The notes beneath the pieces were generated by a model, which saw only the letters and a program-made list of their open reading frames with translations, did no database searches and was not told the origin of the DNA. This document shows positions 47,198 to 57,979 of a stretch of 64,000 nt of DNA, piece by piece. The position numbers and the translations under genes were made by a program. Position 1 is the first letter of the stretch; the number at the start of each line of letters is the position of its first letter. Source of the DNA: Diogma glabrata (lineage: Eukaryota > Arthropoda > Insecta > Diptera > Cylindrotomidae); the NCBI GenBank assembly GCA_963693315.1, contig OY856188.1, forward strand, positions 161,239,058-161,303,057, given 5' to 3'.

Positions 47198-48655
47198 ACA
47201 GATGTAAATTTACCAGTAAAATATATTTGTGGTAATTTTACCGTAAAATTACCGGTAAGATTGGTAAAATTGGTAATATTGGTAAAATATAAAACTATTT
47301 CAAAACATTTAAATATAGTTGCAATTTCATTTAATTCAAAATTGATGACTATCATTTCTAGTTTATAAAACCATAAATTGGAAATCAAATATATTATTAT
47401 GGAGTGTTAATATACTTACTCGCAGAGTATTATAGACAGGAAGATACATATGCAAAAATAACAAAATCTTTTATGCTCCATCCATACATGAACGAAGTAT
47501 AGCTGTTGTTCTTTTAGAATGACATCTAGAAAACAGACTGCCGTCTATTTTCACTGGCTTCAACGATAACTCCTTTCTTTACTGTTATGTAAAATTATAC
47601 GTTTTATGTAAATTATGCGAAAATGTTTAGGTATTACACATCGAATAGAAGTAGAAATGCATTTCAATGCAAAGATCAAATTGACAGATAACCTAGCATT
47701 TTCAATGAAACTTATTTTATTTAGGCTGTACGCAATGGATCCCAATCAAACTTCTTTCATCGAATCTAGTTAGAAAATGACCCCGGTTCAAAGCATTTCC
47801 TGCAATTGAGAATTGTCAACGGCGTTTCAAATGTCACTTTTCGCGTACAACACTTGCCACGGGCAACACTGGAATAAATGCATTAAATTCGAGGGCAACA
47901 CGTCATATCAAAATCTAATTCATGCATTGTTTCTTTCTCGTTCATGGGAAAATATAAATCGCAAATTGCTGAAGATATTTGCCTTCAAAAATGCAAGCAA
48001 TATTTAAATATGAACGTACATTTCGCAAAAGAAATCTACAAACGATGCATTGATAATGGTTTGTTACGTTGCGGTTCTGTTGCTGCTGCATCGTTCAATG
48101 TAAAATTGGATCGTGAACAAAATTACTATACGAGTGACGTTTGAGGGTGATAAACACGGATTGTCAGCAAACTGTCGATATAACAGGGTAGGAGAAACCT
48201 TCTTCATGGCAGCAATTTGATCCCGAAATGGCATAGATTTAGCTGTTGCCACATAAAAATAGCTGTGTTATTGCTACCAGGTGAAAAAACTACCCATTTC
48301 AAACCACCGATCGATACCACTAGACAAAGTAAGTGTTTGCCTAAAGTACTCGTCTTTGTGGCAACACGTAGAGACGTTAAAATTACCTACATTTATGGAT
48401 GCTCAGCTGCAAATCGATCGATCAGCTGAGATATTCTCACAACAATGTGCACGCAATTTTCAATTATACGGAGTATAATTGAAACATAAACTATACAGCA
48501 CAAACACTTTACAACACAAACTATAATTTTTATTAAATAAAGATTATTTAAATTTTATTACAATTTTACCAATTTTACCGAGCCTAAGTAATATTACGTA
48601 ATATTACCAATTTTACCGGTACTTTTACTATGGGTAATATTACTTTTACATCTGT
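47198..48655. mobile_element. 1.46 kb element with ACAGATGTAAA ends and 10-bp TSD, inside the LINE
   Basis: The inverted ends ACAGATGTAAA and TTTACATCTGT are flanked by ATACAGAAAT on both sides (47188-47197 and 48656-48665). Excision with one duplication repairs the LINE frame. GGTAAAATTGGTAATATTGG-like motifs crowd both ends. The 10-bp duplication points to a Mutator-like element (usual 8-11 bp) rather than hAT (8 bp), though the exact limits are blurred by similarity between flank and end. The interior carries a Helitron helicase fragment. Confidence 0.8.
48225..48478 (+). pseudogene. Helitron helicase fragment inside the 47.2-48.7 kb element
   Basis: Frames read HIKIAVLLLPGEKTTHFKPP, corresponding to the AATLLPG..TAHFALKLP part of the helicase at 33.65 kb. 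They then read CLKYSSLWQHVETLKLPTFM and DRSAEIFSQQ, corresponding to CLKYSTLWRHVKRLKLTLNM and DKSAEIFSYQ at 33.3 kb. About 90 residues between these parts are deleted. It is a captured or inserted remnant with no complete motif. Confidence 0.75.
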
Positions 48656-49478
48656 ATACAGAAATCATTCTCAAGACTGCAGAAACAGCAGCAACTAATA
48701 GAAATATGCGCACACTACACAAATGCGTAAGAAAAGTCACCAACAAATATACAAACACTCCACCAATAAAGGGTGAATCTGGTCAAACCCTCACAACACA
48801 TGAACAACAGCTAAATAGATGGAAAGAATACTTTGAAGACAACTGCCACCAACATGAAGATAATTTGCAGTCTCCGGATGACAACTTTAACGAAATTATC
48901 AGCTCCCATCCACCAACGGAACGGGATATTAGAGATGCCATACAGAAACTCAAGAATAACAAATCTGCTGGTACAAATAATATATCAGCAGAATTACTCA
49001 AAGCAGGTGTAAACACAACAGCAGAAGCTCTAACACCACTATTAGCTGATGTATGGAACAAAGGTAAAATACCAACCAAATGGAAAGAAGGTTTAACCAT
49101 AACAATCCCAAAGAAAGGTGATCTAAGAGAATGCAAAAATTGGAGAGGTATATCTCTGCTCAGCACAATAATGAAAATACTAGCGATGATCATTCTCGAA
49201 AGAATATCTCCATCAATTAACATGAAACCAAGAAATGAACAAGCCGGCTTTAGACCAGGAAGAAGATGTACCGATCATATTAACACAATCCGTATCATCA
49301 TAGAGCAATCAAACGAATGGAATTTACCATTGTATCTCCTCTTCGGGGACTTCGAACGCGCCTTCGACTCAATCAACAGAAGCGCGATATGGAAGACACT
49401 TTGTGAAATGGGCGTCCCGAAGAAAATAGTTGATCTAATCAAAGAATTGTATCGGGATGCAGGAAACAGAATACATAT

Positions 49479-49907
49479 AAAACTAGTTTGCTGGCCAATA
49501 TTTATTCGGATTGGTTTGATATTTTTGATCCAAAAGAAAAACATATGTATAGTTTAATAAAAAATAAAATTGAAAAATTCTGATTCTTAAAAAAAAAAAA
49601 AAAAAAAAAAATAAAACTTAATAATAATAGCTTTGTACAATAAAATGAAAGGATAAGAGAAAGTTGAGTAAAATACATGCTCTCCTTTCGTTTTTATTTT
49701 TATTTTGCATTATAAATGAATTAGATAGTAAATGTAATAATAAATATATTAATAATAAGAAATATGTTTAATAATTAATATAAGGAATTATAAGAGAAAG
49801 AAGAACAAAACTAAAATATTCATAAACAATTAATATATAATATAAGCACTGTAATTATGTAATTGAGATATTATCCCGTTGGAATTTAAATAAATAAATA
49901 AATAAAA
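49479..49907 (+). pseudogene. 3' end of a LINE with poly(A) and (AAAT)n tail
   Basis: At 49,479 the RTE-like sequence changes to an unrelated 3'-UTR-like stretch with a 22-base A-run (49,589-49,611). It ends in CCGTTGGAATTTAAATAAATAAATAAATAAA at 49,876-49,906, the usual ending of R1/Jockey-like LINEs. No ORF is left. Confidence 0.6.
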
Positions 49908-50926
49908 ATCAAAAATACAAACATTTTTCAAAATTCCAAAAATATTTCAAAAACTATAACAAATTAAAAAATTTCCATGCCCAATTTCATTTTCAATTAC
50001 ATTTCCGTCATAAAAACAGCTACATTTTTTTTCCCAAAAATTGGCTAAAAAAATCAATGAAATCATTTTTTGACACGCTTGACATTATTTTTTTGACAAA
50101 CTTATAATGCCATAATTCTCTATAATAATAAAATATTTTCATATCATACAAATTATTAATTTTATTTTTTTCCTAAAAATTGGGTAAAAAAATAAATAAA
50201 AATCTTTCTTTTGACACACTTGATAACACTTTTTTGACAAATTTATAATGCCATAGTTCTCAATAATAATAATAAAATTTCATTTCAAACAAAATTTTAA
50301 TTTAATTTTTTTCCAAAAAATTGGGTAAAAAAATAAATAAAAATCTTTCTTTTGACACACTTGACAACATTTGTTTGATAAACTTATAATGCCATAGTTC
50401 TCAATAATAATAATAAAATTTCATTAAAATCAAAATTTTAATTTAATTTTTTTCCAAAAAATTGGGTAAAAAAATAAATAAAAATCTTTCTTTTGACACA
50501 CTTGACAACATTTGTTTGACAAACTTATAATGCAATAATCTAGATTTTGGGTCTCACATACCAATCCCGACCATCAAGATTTCTCCAAATTCAATGTTCC
50601 TACTCGTAATCACTTAAAATGAACGTTTTTTAAGCAAAAAATATGCAAATTTTTTTGACACACTGTACAGTTATCGAACACATCGTCCTTTCAGCTCTTT
50701 CTATTGAGTAAACCTATTTTTAGAAAAAAATGTTCAAATCCGTCCAGCGGTTTTCTAGATTTCGTAGGTTGTGACGGCCGGCAAGCCGGCAGACAGACAT
50801 ACATTTTTTTTTTGTTTTTTTAGAATCAGTAGGTCCTAAAACGTCGAGAAATGCCAAAAAAAGTGGGAGTAAGAATTTCACTTTGAGCTCATGAATGTAA
50901 TACTTAGGTCTTTCAGACCGAAGTAA
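49908..50926. repeat. Family A repeat, copy 3
   Basis: Same orientation as copy 1. It has the 60-bp repeats (49,910-49,980), TTCCGTCATAAAAACAGCTAC, four 130-bp repeats (50,060-50,530), then the 3' region without the 1.63 kb insertion seen in copy 1. It ends TCTTTCAGACCGAAGTAA. Its left part begins exactly where the LINE tail ends. Confidence 0.78.
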
Positions 50927-52492
50927 TATAATTTTTTATCGTTTATTCATATACATATTATTTTTTTGCATTGATATTTATTATGTTTCTTAAATTAATT
51001 ATTTTTCAATACATACTTAGTTGATTTTTTCTTAAAAAAGAATTATTATTAAGGTTTTGTTTGTTTAAACAAATGTTTTGATTTGATCAAAAGATTTGTT
51101 TTGATTAAATTAATCTTTAATTAACAAGCAAGCTGCTTATAAGTTTTGTGGATAATATTATGGTCGTGCAATTTTTTACTTTTTAAAGTGTATTTTCCGT
51201 TTTTTTACACTTTTTTTCAGAATAGAATAAGTCTCTTAATTTTTTTTATTTCATCCAAAAAATTTTTCTTTTCATGGAATTGTTTTCTGAGTGATTGAAA
51301 GATATAAAATATTTTTTTTCGGCAAACGGCTGTAAAGTTTAACTTTACTGCCGCTAGGGAGTTAGCTAAAGTCTTACTTTTTAGCCTGACAGCAAAAGTA
51401 ACGTCTAGCGACAGCAAAAGTAACGCCATTTTTAATTTATATTACGGAGGCTGTAAAGTAGCATTTGTTATTTGTTAGTTTGTTATTTTTTCAAACATAT
51501 TGTATAACCATGACAACAAAAAATAAGTTGATTCTCATATTATGAAACTTTGAAAAGGCTGCTTTGATAAAAAAATTACATTCATACAAATTTAAATGTT
51601 TTTTTCTCTTTTTTGGAAGTAATTATGACCATACAAATTCATATTTATAAAAAGTTTGGTGTATTAATTTCATATTTATAAAAAATTTAAACGTTTGCCG
51701 AAAAAATAGTGTATTTAATTCGGAGCTAAAGTGACTTTTTGTGTTTCGTCTATAATTGTCGAACTATAGACTCAACACAAAAAGTATCACTTTAGCTCCT
51801 AATTAAATAATGTATTATTATTTTGAGTTAATGAAAATGGTGATTCTATTAAAAGTTTTTATGAAATTTTGTGTGTAATTTGTTCTTTTGAACAATTAAT
51901 GTTTATTATCTGTTTTTTAAAACTATTGTTAATTTTTTCAAGTATTTTTTTAAAATTTTTATATAAAAAAATTTTTTGATTATGTAATATTTATTATAAT
52001 AAAATATATGTAACCCCTGATGATGACCCGCAAGGTCGAAATATTGGAATAAACATATTTTTTAAAAATAATAAATAGTCTATAAATAAGCTACGACTGA
52101 GAAATATCAAAATTAATATTTTAGGAATCTCGTTATTTTGATTCCGTAGGATCGAACTCGAAGTATTAAATTTAAAATAATTTTAGCAAACAAAAAACTT
52201 TTCGGACCCAAGTTTTTTTCCACTTTTCTCGACTAGGACAAAAAACTCAAAAAATGGTGTATGTTAGTCAGTATTGGATTTAGAAAACTCTTACACTAAA
52301 CAAATTGTGTGATTATTAAGATCAACTATTAAGATCACTTATCTTTAGTCGAATGTTTCAAAAAGCGCTGGGTTTGCTTCCTTTGGGAATGTTTTCTAAA
52401 AATGCAGTTTTTACACTTTTGATACTTAAAATATTTGATTTCATTCTATAAGAGATGTCGTTTGATAGATAAATGAAATAAATAAAAAATTT
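50927..52492. other. Non-coding stretch with an inverted repeat and a long hairpin
   Basis: TTTTTTCGGCAAACG (51,314-51,328) recurs inverted as CGTTTGCCGAAAAAA (51,692-51,706). A 96-bp hairpin (listed separately) follows at once. There are no coding regions or RNA genes. Confidence 0.45.
51713..51808. other. 96-nt hairpin with 42-nt arms
   Basis: ATTTAATTCGGAGCTAAAGT... pairs with ...CACTTTAGCTCCTAATTAAAT across a 10-base loop (ATTGTCGAAC). Only a few mismatches and one small bulge are present. Length and loop suit either a fold-back mini-element or a microRNA-type precursor. Confidence 0.65.
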
Positions 52493-53088
52493 AAGTGATT
52501 TCCATTATGTACTTAAGCTTAATTGTTCACAAAAACCCCATCCAAATGAAAATTCCCTTAAAAAGTTGTCTATATTTCCTAATCAAAAATATAACAACAT
52601 ATTGACTTTACGTTAGATATTAAGTTTCGCATTGATTGACAACAATCAATAATGACTTTACATTCGTGACTTAGGATGTTGATTAGAATGTTGACTTAGA
52701 TGTTGACCAAATATTCTCTCATCCTATGAATTCACACATCGTAATATCTAGAAATTTAGTACAAAAAATCACAAAGAAATGCAATTTCCAATATGTAATC
52801 ATAGATGAAAGATTCAACTTAAGTAAATATGAAAAATGATGAAGTTTCAATTTAGAAATTATCTGAACATCAAAATTAAAATATGTTTCGTCACCGCCGC
52901 TTTGGCTAAGTTGTGTAAGACACACGGGATTTGAACATGTGTCTTTGATGAATGGAGTTCGAATCCTGACACGAAACACAAAATTTTTTCTAAAGGAATT
53001 TTAGAGAAAATGAAAAATTATTTCGAATTGCAAAATTCAAGTGATTTCCATTATGTACTTAAGCTTAATTGTTCACAAAAACCCCATC
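52493..53088. repeat. 50-bp identical direct repeats flanking a tRNA-like sequence
   Basis: AAGTGATTTCCATTATGTAC...TTCACAAAAACCCCATC is present at 52,493-52,542 and again, unchanged, at 53,039-53,088. Between them, at 52,886-52,975, GCTTTGGCTAAGTTGTGTAAG and GGAGTTCGAATCCTGACACG resemble the A and B boxes of a tRNA. The acceptor stem does not pair and the anticodon loop is too long, so this is tRNA-derived at best, possibly a SINE head. Confidence 0.5.
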
Positions 53089-53256
53089 GAAATAAATAAT
53101 AATTTTTCAGAGCTTCATGATTTCGAAAAATTTTATATGTTGATCCTTTTTTTGCCTTTATGGTACAATGATACATACAATTTGATAACACTCATTCAAG
53201 ATTTTATTAAGATTTTTATATATACGTTAGCAAAGGATCTAACCATTATGTAGTTT

Positions 53257-53501
53257 AGAATTATATAAGTTACTAAAAATGAATGTATTCAATTGAATAG
53301 AATGAAAAATTTCTTTGAAAAGCGGTCGGTTCGTGAATCTAACCGGCGTCCTTCTGATCAGAGTTAATGGTTAACCATTTAACCAACTCGACCAGCGATC
53401 TCGCAGAGATAAAACATTTGTTACGGATCATTCGCTTTTCACAGCAATTTTTCATTCTATTCAATTGCATACATTCATTTCTAGTGACTTATAATTATAA
53501 C
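53257..53501. mobile_element. 245-bp fold-back element with a tRNA-like centre
   Basis: The arms 53,257-53,324 and 53,433-53,501 are inverted copies of about 67 bp (AATGAATGTATTCAATTGAA and GAATAGAATGAAAAATTTC). The centre, on the minus strand, reads GCTGGTCGAGTTGGTTAA, then GACGCCGGTTAGATTCACG, resembling A- and B-box segments. It is not a foldable tRNA gene by eye. No target duplication was identified. Confidence 0.6.
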
Positions 53502-54124
53502 ACTCATATAATGCCTCTTCGATTTTCAATTAAGATATATAATTTTAATTTTATTGAAAAAATTATAAAAATATCAAATTAAAAGTAAATTAAATATTTT
53601 TGATTCAATATATGTTATGACCCGACGTCTTGTTAACCACAGGTTTCTGAGCCCTACCGCCTCGTATTTGTTATAAAAATATTGACTTTATGAGATGTAA
53701 GGAAAAGTAAAAACAAAGTAAAGTTGAAATTTTTACTGGTGGGATATTTTTATTTACATTGTACGTTTTTGATTTTTTTTAAGAATGTACGTAAAATAGC
53801 TAAAAAAATGGAAACGAATTATTTGTACGGACATATATTTTCTAACGTTGCATTTTACGTTACCTGTTCCAATATATATAGAAACAGTATTATTATATCA
53901 TGAAGAAGTATTGCGTATAAATTCTATTTTTAATGTGAGCTTCACTGATTATCCCTTGACCAGTCATTCACTTAAAATCTATTTTATCTAAACTAACAGT
54001 TTGATAGGTTTCTGCAAAGAAAGTTATTTAAAATTAGATAAACCTTTAAAAATAAACCTTAAGTATGCTACAGACCTACAGTTAAATCGTACAATATAAT
54101 TGAAGATTTTTTTTACGAAATATT
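53502..54124. other. AT-rich stretch, nothing recognised
   Basis: No open frame or repeat with a partner in the window. Confidence 0.5.
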
Positions 54125-54249
54125 GGGGTCTATTCAGCAAAAATCTTCTATCGAAAATTTCTGCTATTTTTTTATTTTTTGTATGAAATTTTATAAACAT
54201 CAAAATAGAAGAAAAAAATAGAAGAATTGGTATTCAATCGCCATATTTT

Positions 54250-55009
54250 TCTTCTCAAAGTCTTCTATTCCTAGAAGATTTAGATATTTTATAGAAGTAA
54301 GTAAAAAGTTGCTTTTATGGTTAGAAGAAATATGTTTTTGGGATATTCTTTTGAAATGTACAATTATTTGTCGATTTTTTTTGATTTTTTTTTAAATCTG
54401 AAAATTTGGTATGTTATTGGTGTTGACGAATTAAAAAACCAAATTAGGAATTTTTTATTTTATAGCTTTGAAATGGAGTTATGCGGGTATGAATTTATGA
54501 TAATTTTTTATGGTTTTCCGTTATGGTATCGGTGTTTTCTAATAAATCTCACAATTTTTCATTGAATTGATATTCATTTTTGCAAGTGAGTTTAGAATTA
54601 GTTATATTATCGAAAAATATTACAAAATACTAATTTATCTCATATATCCGCTATATTGAAATTCTGTTACTGAAAAAGTTATATCTCAAAATAGCACTTT
54701 TTCACAAGTTTTACAGATACAATACACAGGGCTATTATATTCTGAAGAAAAAGTTTTAGGATCCAAAACAGATTTTTTGAATATGATAGGACAATTCTTT
54801 TGAAAATGCACATGTTTTATTGATTTTTTTTAAAATGCATAAAAATTTGGTATATGTTTAGTATTTAGTACAGTAACTATTTGTTTTTAACAAATAATCC
54901 TTAACTGGTAGAATTTAAAGTATTTGAGCCTTTAGGTGGTTCAGATCGTAATTGAATTTCTACACAGTTAGATTCCAAATTAATTTAAAGCTAATCCTTG
55001 TGTTATTTG
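54250..55009. other. No recognisable feature
   Basis: T-rich sequence inside the GGG-ended interval. A short frame at 54,317-54,565 is driven by composition. Confidence 0.45.
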
Positions 55010-57050
55010 GGGTTATAAAGCTGCGTATTGGGAGGGTCTTAGAGGTATTTTTAAGCGGCTTCCTTGGAAACGTAATTGTCTTACCGTCCATGCCCCTAAC
55101 CTAGCTGCGTTATATTTTTCGGAGGCTATTGTTGAGGGCATGCGGAGATTTATTCGTAATGAATTGGCTGTTCCTAAGGCTGATCTGAGGTTTTCAAATA
55201 AATGCAAAAAGGTGATTAAAATTAAGAAAAAGGCATTTCAAAAGTTTAATCTAAACAAAACCAATGAACACCTTAGACAACACCGAATTAAAAAAAATAT
55301 ATGCAGGAAACTAATAGATGCAGAACATCTCTTTAATAGAAAAAAAGCTGTTAAATTTGCTGAGTACGCTACTGGTTCACGTAATTTCTTTAAAGCGGTT
55401 AAGGCTGTAAAGGAAGACTAAGCGGTTAAGACTGTTCTCTACCTCCTCCTATTGATAGAGATATACCGGCCATCGACCCAAAAGACCCATCGACCCTTCT
55501 AGGGAGTTATTTCTCTGAAAATGATACCAATTTCTTTGCGAAGCCCGGTTCATAGAGTTTTATTCTTAATGCGACGTATAGTTTTTTGGGGAAAATGGAA
55601 AGCGTACAACCAGTTCCTAAGAAAGGGAGTAAAACTGATCCTACAAAATACAGACCCATTTCAATTTTATCGGTTGTTTCTAAAATTTTTGAGAAATACA
55701 TTAATTTTAATCTAACGAGTTTCTAGAGTCCTCAAAACTACTCAATGAAAGACAATACGGCTTTCGAAAAGGAAGAGCGACGGGAGAATCACTTTCCTTT
55801 GTCACTCATGTCTGGAACAATACGCTTGAAAATAATGGTGAAACTTTCGGGGTTGCCCTTGATATACCCAAAGCATTTGACAAAGTTTGGCACAACAATC
55901 TTATTTGCAAATTAAGATGTTATGGTTTACAGAGGATAAAAAGTTACTTGGATACAAAGATTTATTTCGGAGCGGAAATTTCGGGTCAATGTTGATGGTG
56001 TCTCTTCGGAAATATTCTCAACTAATACAGTAGTTCCTCAGGGTTCTACTTTGTCACCAACTCTCTTTCTTATTTATGTTTGGTTTGTTTGTTGGATTCC
56101 GCCAGTTAGTCCTATTCATGGTTTTGCTGATGATAGCACTCTTCATGTGTCTCATGAAAACCCTAAATTATATTCACCATTAGCGCTTCATAACTGTAGA
56201 TCAAATATGATAGATTCATTAAACAATGACCTTTGGGGGTTTGCTAATTGTGTTGGAGGTTTGCTAATAGTGTTGAATTCAATACGAATAAAGCACAGGC
56301 TTGTTATTTTCCTAGATTATCGACATTAAATCCGTTTCAATTATCCGTTTCAGTTTGACTCTAGTAGAAGTTGGAAATAATATGAAATGAAATTCTCATA
56401 TTTTTAACCTCGCTAAGAACGCTGTTCAGAAATTGGGCTTTTTGGGGCGATGCCGTAAGTTTTTCAATAGCGAATAGCTTCTATTAATATACAAATCATT
56501 TATACGTCCCCGCACGGAGTATTGTTCTCACATATGGAGTGGAGCTTGTTATAGTAGTTTGAAGTGCCTTTATTCTTTTCAGCGCAGGGCTGTTAAATTG
56601 ATTGGCAACTCCACTCTTACTAATGAGCTTGATTCCTTACATCACAGACGAAATGTTGCTGATCTGACAATTTTCTACAAATATATTATGGATAAACGAA
56701 CTTCCGCAGAGATTAAATCAATCTTATCTGAACTGCAAACTTCTCACGTTTCACCAGAGTTACTGCCAATCCTTTTACGGTTCAAATAAAAAATGCAGAA
56801 CTGTTGCTTTTGAGCGTGACTTTTTAACTGAGTCTCTCATCTCTTGAATGACTTACCTTCATGGATTTTCCCCGATAGCTTTAATTTTCAAAAATTTAAA
56901 GTTAGCGTTCATAAGTTTCTTAAAGAAACCTATACTTTATTTAAACAAAATCCTAATCCTCAGTTGACATGGTTTCTTCGAATATTCAGAGACGCTAATT
57001 TATAATTTATTATAATTAACACTAAACATGCCTTATTTTATTTTAAAAAA
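55010..57050 (+). pseudogene. LINE ORF2 pseudogene (linker and RT), relative of 38,174 and 13,392
   Basis: The linker region is readable at 55,140-55,421 (RRFIRNELAVPKADLRFSNK, KKAFQKFNLNKTNEHLRQHR, KFAEYATGSRNFFKAVKAVK). Then come scattered RT motifs: PVPKKGSKTDPTKYRPISIL (55,600-55,680), FRVNVDGVSSEIFSTN (55,978-56,025), VPQGSTLSPTLFLIYV, GFADDSTLHVSHE (catalytic FADD, 56,115), NAVQKLGFLGRCRKFF, and the thumb RRAVKLIGNSTLTNELDSLH with HRRNVADLTIFYKYIMDKRT. Many stops and shifts occur, and a CCTTTGGGGGTTTGC/GGAGGTTTGC duplication lies near 56,240. The endonuclease is absent. The 3' end lies in the T/A-rich region before 57,056. Confidence 0.85.
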
Positions 57051-57056
57051 AACTTA

Positions 57057-57330
57057 AGGTGTTCCGCTCGGAATTCTTTGAAGCTTGACAGATTGGTGTG
57101 AAAGTTGGTCAAGGAACAAAAGTGACAAAGCGATAATGTGTGTTTTACCCAGGAGTTGAGTGCCACCACTTCTCGGGGGTAGATTTTTCCTACTCAAAAT
57201 AACCCAGAAAGTAAAAGTGCTCCATAGGCTTTTCGATATCGATATTTTTCGATATTTTTTGTTGTATCGAAAAGTGCTATTTGAAAATTTATAAGTTTTT
57301 GGATTTCTGCTGGCTATCTTTTACATAAAA
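57057..57330 (-). repeat. Dispersed repeat fragment, inverted partner of 4.26-4.72 kb
   Basis: See the copy at 4,260. Here the phrases GAGTGCCACCACTTCTCGGG, TTTTTCCTACTCAAAATAAC and CGATATCGATATTTTTCGAT appear in the reverse order. Confidence 0.45.
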
Positions 57331-57909
57331 AACGCTTATAAATCAAAATATTAGTTTTATTTTGTAATTTTTTTAACAAGTCTTATAAAACATGCAGCTA
57401 CCAAAAAATTTTGAAGAGAAAATTTAAGGATCCATATATAGATTTTTTGAATATTTAAAAATATGTACATATTTAAAAATATAATAATAAAATATAATAA
57501 ATAAAATAAAATATAATATGATATTTAAAAATATGTAAACATACTGTTTAGAACGATATGAAGCACTCTTTAAAAATTCGGTAAAATCAATTCATATATG
57601 AATCTTTAAGTTTTTTTCGAATTTAAAAGTTGCATGTATTATCTGTAAGATTTGTGAAAAAAATTATAAAATAAAAGTGCTATATTGAGATATGAGCTTT
57701 TGGGTAAAAGAGTTCAGCGCACCACCACGCGCTGTGTGGCGAAAATCGAATAAATTATCAAATGTTCAACTGGCATTTTTTGATAAAAAACTAGTTGCTC
57801 CCTTGTAAAAATGTATTTCAAAGCAATTTCTGAGAGTTATTAGTAAAACACTACCCTTAAAAACCTTAAACCATGACATAACTGGAAAAATTTCAGAACT
57901 TTTTTGTTT
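57331..57909. other. No recognisable feature
   Basis: AT-rich and non-coding. It includes a short duplicated ATATTTAAAAATATGTA(C/A)ATA motif at 57,460-57,540. Confidence 0.45.
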
Positions 57910-57979
57910 GTCTGCTATTATCTAGTCCGACAACCCAAACATACTAAAATGTCAGCTGTCGGACTCGACTATAGCAGAC
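57910..57979. other. 70-nt hairpin
   Basis: GTCTGCTATTATCTAGTCCGACA (57,910-57,932) pairs with TGTCGGACTCGACTATAGCAGAC (57,957-57,979), with about 19 of 23 positions paired and a 24-base loop. It could be the centre of a fold-back element or a small-RNA precursor. Confidence 0.6.

Larger units (their letters stand above)
46090..49478 (+). pseudogene. RTE/BovB-like LINE ORF2, split by an insertion at 47,198-48,655
   Basis: The endonuclease opens with GNWNVRTLIETSRLAQVEKV and continues with ILGLSEVRWKNSGELTTSKG, EQGVAILTTPNAKKALLEWK and YTWTSPNGRTKNQIDHVLV (ending near 46,730). The linker follows at 46,740-47,187. After the insertion the RT reads MRTLHKCVRKVTNKYTNTPP, FEDNCHQHEDNL, LKNNKSAGTNNISAELLKAG, TIPKKGDLRECKNWRGISLL, AGFRPGRRCTDHI and GDFERAFDSINR with the first catalytic Asp. 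It breaks off near 49,478, before the second catalytic motif, so it cannot work. Frameshifts lie near 46,155, 46,430, 46,485 and 46,733. Removing the insertion restores RRYTEIILKTAE. The clade is my reading of motifs. Confidence 0.85.

Noticed and set aside
52886..52975. Possible tRNA gene
   Set aside because: A- and B-box-like words are present, but the acceptor stem does not pair and the anticodon arm is too long. Kept only as a tRNA-like note.
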